NCBI GenBank assembly: GCA_035610835.1
Contig: CM069455.1
Location: 36,425,278 to 36,489,277, forward strand
From: Ophiura sarsii
Taxonomy: Eukaryota > Echinodermata > Ophiuroidea > Amphilepidida > Ophiuridae
Length of the DNA: 64,000 nucleotides
Direction of reading: 5' to 3'
Both the position numbers and the translations under genes were made by a program. The notes beneath the pieces are model-generated. The model searched no databases. It had not been told where the DNA came from and saw nothing but the letters and a program-made list of their open reading frames with translations. This document shows positions 1 to 9,100 of this stretch, piece by piece (position 1 is the first letter of the stretch; each line of letters opens with the position of its first letter).

Positions 1-401
1 TACTATGGATTAAAATGTCTTAATAATGGGGTATTTTGCTCCGTTCGTTTTCTAAAGTAACTCGATTAATATTCGTGATTAATGTTTTGGTGACCTTAAT
101 TTCAAGTGATTTTTAAAAACATATATATTACACGTTACGCGTTCTTTGATGTCTGGCGATTTATTGATGCATACTTTTAATCATTACTAAGTAAAGTTAA
201 CAACAATTTGTTACTTGATAATCCCCCATCTAGGCCCTACATGTAGAAAGGATTCTTGTCACTCCTTGTTAATAATTATTATGAAAGTACGTAAATAAGT
301 AAGTAAATAACATTGAAACCATATACCGATGATTAGGCGAATAATGCAAGGTGTTTCTTTCGAACTCGTTGGTCTCATATAATTTCCTTGATGATTGTAC
401 G
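1..401. other. AT-rich stretch without recognised feature
   Basis: I see no convincing exon, RNA gene or repeat boundary here. Short open frames are interrupted and lack paired splice sites. Confidence 0.5.
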
Positions 402-745
402 TATAGATGGTGTGACCGGTGACGTCAAGTATTTACAAATGGGACACCCTCTGTTGATTCCCGCCAGGCAGAATATACAGTAAAGTTAATGAAGACAACA
501 TGAAATTTCTTTCTAATGAATTGTAAAACTCATTTATTTTTTTATTTTTTTGTGAAATGCGATAGCTTATAGCATAATTCCTAAGCAAGTTTAAAGACAG
601 TTTGATAACAATTTGCTGTGACACCACAATCTAGTTAGAAAACCTGATCTGGCCTATGTAAACTATAGGAACTCTTGCCCGGTGTGTTTTGTCTCAAACC
701 AACAGAGGGCGTTCTAAATGTAAACAACGGTCACCTCATCTATAG
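402..745. repeat. Fold-back (inverted-repeat) element
   Basis: The left end (TATAGATGGTGTGACCGG, from 402) and the reverse complement of the right end (TATAGATGAGGTGACCG, ending about 745) match, and the match continues inward through CCCTCTGTTG on both sides. The arms are about 60 bp and imperfect. There is no ORF. It looks like a small non-autonomous TIR element; no target-site duplication was recognised. Confidence 0.5.
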
Positions 746-860
746 CGATGCAAAGTATTACTTTACGAGCACGTCACTTAAATACGTACGCATAGGGAGT
801 ACCACTTTGTTCATCAACACCAGTATTTGAGGTAATAATTGTGACATTACTCACCAACTA

Positions 861-1604
861 AAGGGTCGTCCATAATTTTCGCCATTTTCAGTTACGTACA
901 AAGCGTACATAACAGGGGGGGGGGTCGAAATATACCCCAACCGTACGTAACTTAAATGGCGATCTTGCACATGTGTCTTCAAAATGCAATATGTTTTTGT
1001 ATAAGCTTGTTTAGAGCCAAAATGTATCTCAATCATAGCAAAAATTGTGAATGTCGAACATTTTCGCACGGTACGCGAACATTTCTTTTGCCATAATAAT
1101 CTTGCCGGTTCACTGTCATTTCTGCCCCCCCCCCCCCCCCCCCCTATATGAAATACCTAGTTACGCCACTGACAAAAATGATTCATGTACACGAAGCAAT
1201 TTTGCTTCTATGTTTTTAAAACAATCCATGGCTCAAGTTCCTAGTGTTTTTGTTTATCATTTCTGTATTTAAAAGCATTTAATACATACATGTGCCATTT
1301 GTTTCAAAATATCTTGATAATTTTTGATAATTATTTATCAAAGAAAAGAACGGCAGAATCAACACCAGAGATATACAATAAGTTTATTTGTCTCTATTGT
1401 GTACCGTACAATTTCTTATGTTGTATACGGAAATTCGTCTTTAATACAATGGTTTTTAATCAAACATGAGGGTATATCAATATAAGCTATGACAATTTCG
1501 CCATTTATTGCGTACGTAACTCGAGGGGGGGGGGGGGGGGGGGGGGGTAAAAGTTACGTACGCTCTGTACGTAAGTGAAAATGGCGATAATTTTGGACGA
1601 CCCC
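861..1604. mobile_element. 744-bp non-autonomous TIR transposon (MITE), TA target duplication
   Basis: The terminal inverted repeats are about 50 bp: AAGGGTCGTCCATAATTTTC at the left and GGGGTCGTCCAAAATTATCG as the reverse complement of the right end, both continuing through CGCCATTTTCA and TTACGTAC. TA lies at 859-860 and at 1605-1606. The right arm of the surrounding fold-back carries a single TA at the same place, which is direct evidence of a TA duplication. The element contains G or C runs at 915-924, 1125-1144 and 1525-1547 and no transposase. TA duplication is typical of Tc1/mariner-type elements; the assignment to that superfamily is inference. Confidence 0.8.
1149..1171. repeat. hAT-like terminal motif inside the MITE
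   Basis: CCTAGTTACGCCACTG is the reverse complement of CAGTGGCGTAACTAGG, a terminal-repeat type known from animal hAT elements. It directly follows the C run. No partner terminus was found within the MITE, so it may be a relic or a coincidence. Confidence 0.3.
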
Positions 1605-2198
1605 TAACGTTTCGTCATGACTTGATGATTGGTCAGTCAGATTTCATCAGAGTTGTGATCCACATTAACTGAACCGCGCGAACCAGTGTTGCCAGATTAT
1701 TTTGTCAGTAGTGGATTGCAGAGAGTACCCAACATTTGGGTGCCCCCGTCCCGGTTCATCAATTTGCTCTTGCCTCTTTATTTGATCCATGTCACTTCCT
1801 TGATCCACCGTAGTATGCGTTCCTCGTCTTTGTCTATTGTCTATCCTAGCCTCCTCCCAGCCAATTATGTGATTTTTGTCGCCGCATGACCCTACTTATT
1901 CGTCTTATACGTGTGTTGAGGAACGGGATTTGTCCGTTAGATTCCTATTAAAGCGTGAACTTGATGCTGTTGGATGGTATCTCCATTGTTGAGGTGGGAT
2001 TGAGGTATGGACAGTCATGTTATACATGTTGACTAATCTATATGATCCACTACTAACAAAAGAATATGGTAACACTGGTTCCCGTACTTCTGACGAAATA
2101 TGACTAATCAAGTCATGATAATACGTTAGATGGTGAGTAATTACAATTATTCACACCTCAATCCCTTATTTTGATACAGCAATTCACGTATGAACCAT

Positions 2199-2312
2199 TC
2201 GTACTATTTTTGCACCGCCGCCTTACTTTTTATGTAAATTATATATAGTTATCACGTGATAACTATATATAATTTACATAAAAAGTAAGGCGGCGGTGCA
2301 AAAATAGTACGA
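2199..2312. repeat. 114-bp perfect palindrome, no spacer
   Basis: The two 57-bp arms are exactly complementary about a centre between 2255 and 2256, at CACGTG. The outer ends read TCGTACTATTTTTGCACCGC and its complement; position 2198 against 2313 is the first mismatch. No ORF. It would extrude as a cruciform or form a long hairpin in RNA. Confidence 0.9.
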
Positions 2313-2392
2313 TTTGTCCCGCTACTTATTGGGCTATATCAGTTGAAAATCCAGACACCCAATTTAAGACATGACCTTAATTGTCCACACAG

Positions 2393-3009
2393 TAAATACG
2401 TAATGTTCATAAGTGGAATGGTGCAGAATAGCTCCCCGAGTTCGGTCGAGGGAAAATAGTAGGCCCACGGTTTCCAGTTACCAAGGGGACCTATTTTCAA
2501 GATGACCTTAACACTTTCCACGCGGCTCTAAGTTACAGCATAATACAAAACATATTTTTCAAAAACCTTTCCCAACTTTCAAAGTGTATCACAATAATTA
2601 CTGAACCAATACTAGGCATGTTTGTACTTATTTCAATGTATTTCTCTTGTTTATTTCAAATATGGTAATGAAATTCAATAATTTTGACATTTTTGAAGAA
2701 AAAAATGTGAACATTTGGAATGTCGTCTGCAGACGCCTGCCGCGTGGAAAGCATTAATTGTCCACACAGTGAGTGTGAATTGCATGTGTGGTTATATGAA
2801 CTTGTTATTCCATTTACAATTCTATACTCCTTCCCTGTTGCTTTTTGTGTTCCATAGGTGTACGAATTTTAACTGGAAAAGTCCATTAGACATGATACAA
2901 ATACGTAATGTTCATGAGGGTAATGGTGCAGAATAGCTCCCCGAGTTCGGTCGAGGGAAAATATATAGTAGGCCCACGGTCCCCAGTTACCAAGGGGACC
3001 TAATTTTCA
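2393..3009. repeat. Direct repeat pair of about 107 bp, 506 bp apart
   Basis: Copies at about 2393-2499 and 2899-3009 share AAATACGTAATGTTCAT, AATGGTGCAGAATAGCTCCC, CGAGTTCGGTCGAGGGAAAA and CCAGTTACCAAGGGGACC. The second has a small TATA insertion. A further short copy of TTAATTGTCCACACAGT occurs at 2378 and 2756. The arrangement could be two copies of one dispersed repeat or the ends of a composite element. Confidence 0.6.
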
Positions 3010-3147
3010 CAATTTTCCCGAATACTGAGCAGTAAATATGTGTCTTGTAATAACATATACAAATATTTCTTTCATGTGAAATACTTTGATAAGCGAAATA
3101 TTACGCCTAGGCTAGGCCTAACTAAAATGGTCAGTCGCTAAGCTTAC

Positions 3148-3402
3148 CTCCTTGACAGCATATTTGATTTGATTTTTCGCATTAGCACTGTCTACATCGT
3201 CGAGTGATTGTTCTAATGAATCTTCACCAATGAGCCGAAACCCATATTCTCCTTGTGGGGTGATAAACTTCGGGAAAATTAGTCCGAACGTCATCGAAAT
3301 GAAAATCAACAATGCATGCGACACGGAATTCTTAACCGCGATCGCGAGCAGGGAAAAACGTTCACATAAAAAGGTACTATTTCCCCCGGAGCTCCTCATC
3401 AC
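3148..3402 (-). CDS. Likely first coding exon of a membrane protein (gene runs off left edge)
   Basis: This exon reads for 85 codons from an ATG at 3402 (or 3399) to a near-consensus splice donor: AAGGAG|GTAAGC on the minus strand, with the intron starting at 3147. The exon ends in phase 0. The protein begins with a short polar stretch, then a hydrophobic segment (about residues 17-48, containing HALLIFISMTFGLIFPKF) like a signal anchor, then an acidic region (GEDSLEQSLDDVDSANAK). This layout suits a type II membrane protein or an uncleaved signal anchor. I do not recognise the family. No second exon was identified at lower coordinates, so the rest would lie to the left of the window. The call rests on composition and the donor alone. 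Confidence 0.4.
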
Positions 3403-3540
3403 AGGAAAATTAATATGTTTTCATGGGGACTATTAAACTCCTGTGAAATAGTGGGGAAATTGTCCAAATATTTCTTGTCATATAATGTGGTATCCACCGA
3501 TCAAATGACAGGAATATTTGTATTTGTTATATAATTTATA

Positions 3541-4132
3541 TTATTATTTATATCAGGCTTTTTAACGGTACAATAAAACTGTGTATTCAATATTGTTAAC
3601 CAAAGTATCCGGATGCAACCAATATTCTAAAAATATTGCCGTCCAATATTTTTAGTCTCATACCCATTATTTGCTCGTTATGAATATTCGTCTATACTAT
3701 TGTATACAAAGGAGCTCACGCAACATTAGCGTTTATTAAGCATACAGTCGAGACTAATTTTCGCTGATTGCATGGGTTTCGCAAAAACGTGTTATCGGAT
3801 GAATGAAGCAGGCTTAAGTTTATGACATACTACACAATCGCGCGACGCGATTTGCCGCTTACGCTCCTTATAAAGACTGCTATTTACCAAATAAGGAGCG
3901 TCAGCGACAAATCGCTCCGAGCGATTGGGTAGTATGTCATGAGCTTTACGTGGGGAACCGCTACGAAAACAACAAATCAACAAGTTTGCAAAATGTCGGA
4001 ACCGCAACAGACTCCCGGGAGATATGTGATAATGATTTTAATGAACTTTTGCGGAACAAAGATTCTGCAAATACAATTAAATTAACACGCAACGCAACGC
4101 AACTATGGGTAAAAGCCTGATATAAATAATAA
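3541..4132. repeat. 592-bp element with 22-bp perfect terminal inverted repeats
   Basis: TTATTATTTATATCAGGCTT at 3541 is matched by its reverse complement ending at 4132 (22 bp, perfect). There is no ORF. The interior contains the hairpin at 3822-3940. A MITE is likely; the flanking AT-rich sequence makes the target duplication unreadable. Confidence 0.5.
3822..3940. repeat. Imperfect hairpin with arms of about 50 bp
   Basis: ATGACATACTAC at the left pairs with GTAGTATGTCAT at the right, and the pairing continues inward through CAATCG, GCGATTTG and ACGCTCCTTA with a few bulges. The loop is about 20 nt. Confidence 0.6.
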
Positions 4133-4168
4133 TAATAATAATATTGGATGTCTTATTTTCGGGTATTA

Positions 4169-5398
4169 CAGGGTGACCCAGAAAATGTTGAACCCAAAAA
4201 TCACAAACTTAAAAAAAGAAATGAAAAATGAAAATAAATAAATATAGCATTCTGTTTTCAACAGTTATGTAAACAATGTATTCAGCTTTCTGGAGAACTT
4301 TAGATCATGTAAATTGGCCTTACCAAACTAAAGATACACTTGATTGTGTGGTTACCAAAATCTAGAGATGAACAAGTGCATAATATGACTCTCCGTAGTG
4401 CTCACAAAATAACTGTTCCTAAAACACGTACCCTGCGTTACGCTCGTAGCTCAATTCCATACATGGTCAAACTCTTAAATCATACATTATAGTTCTGTTT
4501 CCAATAGGGGGTGGGTTGTTGTGTTTTGCATGCTTAGTTATTACTATGAATATATTGTTTCTATTTTTCTATATATTACATATTGTAAATATTGTTGTAA
4601 TTCAGCATTTTGCTGCGATAATGATATGTTTATTAAACCTTGAATTGAAAATTGAATTGAATTGACAGGGGGGGTTTTCGCCCTTTTACAAAAGTGAAAA
4701 AATTGTAACTTGGTTCAGATATGAAACTTAATTCTGTTCTAAGTACGGTGAGTTAAGTAATATTTTCTTATGATCTGTATTTATCAAATTAACATTTTCA
4801 AATGAAGTCAAGGGGACTTCAGTTTTTGTTTTCATAGTCTCCTATATAATAATACTATTGATTTACATAATAAATGAATATTGATGAGATACTGTGCAGA
4901 ATAATTTATAAAGTTCATTGCACGACTGTTTTCTTTCAAAGTGCATTGTTGCACCCGTTGCAATGAACTTTATAAATTATGCTGCACAGTATCTCATCAA
5001 TATTAATTTATTATGTAAATCAATATTATTATTATATAAGAGACTTTGAAAACAAAAACTGAAGTCCACTTGACTTCATTTGAAAATGTTAATTTGATAA
5101 ATACAGATCAAAAGAAAAGATTACTTAACTCACCGTACTTAGAACAGAATTAAGTTTCATATCTGAACCAAATTACAATTTTTTTCACTTTTACAAAAGG
5201 TCGAAAACACCCCCTGTCACACAATCAAGTGTATCTTTAGTTTGGTAAGGCCAATTTACATGATCTAAAGTTCTCCAGAAAGCTGAATAAATTGTTTACA
5301 TAACTGTTGAAAACAGAATGTCATATTTATTTATTTTCATTTTCATTTTTTTTTTTAAGTTTGTGAATTTTGGGTTCAACATTTTCTGGGTCACCCTG
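4169..5398. mobile_element. Long fold-back DNA element, TA target duplication, interrupted by a LINE fragment
   Basis: The ends read CAGGGTGACCCAGAAAATG (4169) and its reverse complement (to 5398), flanked by TA at 4167-4168 and 5399-5400. Outside the insert at 4351-4664, nearly the whole element folds back on itself: arms of about 430 bp meet around 4945. There is no transposase. TA duplication and the CAGGGTG terminus are compatible with a Tc1/mariner-type non-autonomous element; this assignment is inference. Confidence 0.75.
4351..4664 (+). pseudogene. 3' end of a non-LTR retrotransposon (LINE), nested
   Basis: The segment is absent from the matching arm of the surrounding fold-back (near 5210-5220), so it is an insertion. 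It reads as the C-terminal tail of a LINE ORF2 ending at a stop near 4490: ITVPKTRTLRYARSSIPYMV followed by KLLN. It is followed by a 3' UTR and a TTGAATTGAAAATTGAATTG tail. The arginine-rich tail with SxxPYM...LLN and the short simple-repeat terminus resemble CR1/L2-type LINEs. It is heavily 5'-truncated and non-functional. Confidence 0.7.
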
Positions 5399-5400
5399 TA

Positions 5401-6121
5401 CAAGAAAATATTGCACGAGCTATAAAAAATATTGCACGAGTCGGAAGTATCACCCTCAAAGCCATCCAATATTATATAAATATTTGTTGTTGTTGTAAAA
5501 TTCATTTTAGGAGTACTTCAATTCAAGTAATGTAAAATATTGATATTAGTTATGTTTGTCTATTTGTTTTACAGGTAATCTCGGAAATCTGTGGCCGTTT
5601 TGTGCAATTGTTACATCACAGTAGCAATATATAGGCGTATAGCATCTTGAAATGTACACTGACGGTGCAATTGAACTCATACTTGCAAAACTTACGTTCG
5701 AAAATACTTTCCCTTTTTAACTGTATTGACATCTATGCCAACCTTGAATTACTCACTGACTATAATAACTTGGACTGTTAATCACTTCGGTAACAAACGA
5801 CGGTAGTACAACCCTGACTTAAATTTACCACAAAGGTTATATTTCAAAGGTCATCTATGAAAGGTCATCTCAACGTCAAGAGGTCATATTAACGTCATAT
5901 CCAGTCAATTGGTTGGATCCGGTGATCATTCAACATTGTATTTTAGAAGACATTCATAATTTCACACGTTCTTTAGGATCTACTCTCTTGAGTTGAGTTA
6001 TATGTATATTATTCATCCGGTGTATATTCGATTTACCTATGAATATCATTGTATTTATCTTTTAATTTTGTGGTCATGTAAGGCTAGAATATCCATAAGC
6101 CTTTTGAGACAGCGGTAAGAC
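5401..6121. other. 5' flank of the LRR-GPCR gene
   Basis: No exon is recognised. ATATTGCACGAG occurs twice near 5408-5440 as a short direct repeat. AAGGTCATCT and AGGTCAT motifs occur at about 5850-5890. The promoter was not identified. Confidence 0.35.
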
Positions 6122-9100
6122 ATGTTAACCAATAGGCAAACACATACAATAACGCGTAATATGTTTCTCTTAGTTAAGAATGTCCAATTCATTCTGTGTT
6201 TAAGCCTGTGTATGCTATGTAGATACGTATTTACCCAACAACTGTATACCACAGAGCCGACATCTGTGTATCCAATTTCTAATGAAGCATCGCTTATGAC
6301 TGTAGTGACACCAGAACCGTCAAATATAGAAATACCATGGAATGTCGACTTGTATCCTCTATTTGATCCAAAAGTTGCAATACACGAGGGTATTGAGGTT
6401 ACTTTTGTCAATATCAGTTTGGAACCTGCTGACTATGCTTATCTTATTCGAAGCGTCCACAAAAAAGGTTGTGTTAATATCATAAGGATCTACGACAGCG
6501 GTTGTAACTTCTCACTCTTAAATTATGGTTGGCATTTTGGATCATCCGTTCACTCGTCTTTATCTCTACCATTCACTTTAGCAAATGTAAAAATAGAACG
6601 GCAAGATACGTCTCGTAAAGATCACGATCGCGGGATTCATCACGTGACTGACCATTGCAATGATTGGTTGATAACGGGGGACTGTGACCAAGTTGATACA
6701 AGTGACAATTATGTTTTTTGTTCGCTGTCGTTGGGAGAATCAATCCCACGGTGGTCTCCCTTTTATAAAAGGCATTTTACATTTTTTATGTGTGCCTTAG
6801 AGTGCGAAACAAACTGCACGTGCTCGTTAGAGAATGCAGGGTTGACAAGTACTTGCAGTAATGGAACACCATCGACTACGTTCATAGTATGGGATAATTC
6901 TGTTAACCCGTTAAAACTTTTTTTCCATTTCAATATTGATCGAATTGGTAAACATGCCTTCACTAACAATACCTTTGTCGGAAGCGAAAGAGCGAGTGAA
7001 TTGACCATATACAGTGATCGGAAAATTCGTAATATTGAGAAAGACGCGTTTATTGGTTTTCACAATCTCAGACATCTTAAACTAGGCTACAATTTGCTGA
7101 CAGAATTAGTAAATGACACATTCAATTCACTTTTAAACTTAAATATATTAGATATTTCATCTAACCAAATAGAATTTATTAATGTTGATGTTTTCTCAAA
7201 TTTAATTAATTTACGTAGTCTCAACTTGATATACAACCACATTGCACATTTACCCAGCGGTTTGTTTAAGTGTATGTCAAACATGAATTCACTAGAACTC
7301 CAACATAATCAGGTAATACGACTACAACGAGAAGTTTTTCTTGGAATGGAGAATCTAGAATACCTATACCTTTCGCATAATTACATAAACACAATAGAAC
7401 CGAATGTATTCGCAGGGTTAATTAATTTACGTAGTCTCAACTTGATATACAACCACATTGCACATTTACCCAGCGGTTTGTTTACGTGTATGTCAAACAT
7501 GAAGTCACTAGAACTCCAACATAATCAGGTAATACGACTACAACGAGAAGTTTTTCTTGGAATGGTGAATCTAGAATACCTATACCTTTCGCATAATAAC
7601 ATAAACACATTAGAATCGAATGTATTCGCAGGGTTAAACAGATTGAAATCTTTGGACTTAGGTTCGAATGGAATTAACGGGTTGTCTGATGCTGCTTTCA
7701 TACGGGCGGTGTCGTTTAAAGTTTTGCAGGATATCCGAAACACCACGTGTAGATTGATAGGACCCGACATCTTCTTAAGCCAAACATGTCAAGATGAAGG
7801 AGATCATGTCACACATAGTACACAATCCTCAAAATATACAGCACCGTGTCCATTACAGCTCGTCACACTTACTGGGAACAATATCACCGAATTTTCTTTT
7901 AACTCATTTACAGGTCTTACAAGTACAAAAGTAATTGTAAGTCATGAATGGTTGTGCTGTTTTCTGAAAGGGTCAGTTTGCGAAGTCCACTCTAGGATCT
8001 TAATAACGGGCGACTGTAACCAAGTTGTTATGAGTGACGATTATTGTTTTTGTTCGCTGTCGGTTGGAGAATCAATCCCACGGTGGTCACCCTTTTATGA
8101 AACTCACAAAACAAATTTTGAATGTGCCTTAGAATGCGAAACAAACTGCACGTGCTCTTTAGAGAATGCAGGGTTGACAAGTACTTGCAGTAATGGAACA
8201 TCATCGACTACGTTCATAGTATGGGATAATTTTGTTAAACCGTTACGACTTTCTTTCCACTTCAATATTGATCGAATTGGTAAACATGCCTTCACTAACA
8301 ATACCTTTGTCGGAAGCGAAAGAGCGAGTGACTTGACCATATACAGCGATCGGAAAATTCGTCATATTGAGAAAGACGCGTTTAATGGTTTTCATAATCT
8401 CAGACATCTTAAACTAGGCTACAACTTGCTGACAGAATTAGTAAATGGCACATTCAATTCACTTTTAAACCTAAATATATTAGATATTTCATTTAACCAA
8501 CTTGAAATCATATATATTGATGCTTTCTCAAATTTAATCAATTTACGTAGTCTCATCCTTAAATACAACCACATTTCACATTTACCCAGCGGTTTGTTTA
8601 AGTGTATGTCAAACATGAATTCACTAGAACTCCAACATAATCAGGTAATACGACTAAAACGAGAAGTTTTTCTTGGAATGGAGAATCTAGAATCCCTATA
8701 CCTTTCGCATAATAACATAAACACAATAGAACCGAATGTATTCGCAGGGTTAAACAGATTGAAAGCATTGGACTTAGGTTGGAATGGAATTAACAGGTTG
8801 TCTGATGCTGCTTTCATACGGACGGTGTCGTTCAAAGTTTTGCAGAATATCCGAAACACCACGTGTAGATTGATAGAACCCGGCGCCTTCGTAAACCAAA
8901 CATGTCAAGGTGAAGGAGATCATGTCACACCTAGTATACAATCCTCAAAATATACAACACCGTGTCCATTACAGCTCGTCATACTTACTGGGAACAATGT
9001 CACCCAATTTTCTTTTAATTCATTTACAGGTCTTACAAATACAACAGTAATTGTAGATCATGAATGGTTGTGCTGTTTTCTGAAAGGCTCAGTTTGCGAA

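Larger units (their letters stand above)
826..2162. repeat. TIR/fold-back element split by a nested MITE
   Basis: The left arm (about 826-860 continuing at 1605-1730) is the inverted copy of the right arm (about 2030-2162). Shared blocks are TTGAGGT, ATTACTCACCA, CATGACTTGAT and GAACCAGTGTT, the right arm being read as reverse complement. The left arm is interrupted exactly at a TA by the element at 861-1604, while the right arm keeps the uninterrupted site. Without the insert the element is about 590 bp. No coding capacity is seen. Confidence 0.65.

Noticed and set aside
3118..3147. Extension of the minus-strand exon to the stop codon at 3118
   Set aside because: GTAAGC immediately after GAG is a near-consensus donor and the extra ten codons lack protein-like features, so splicing is preferred.
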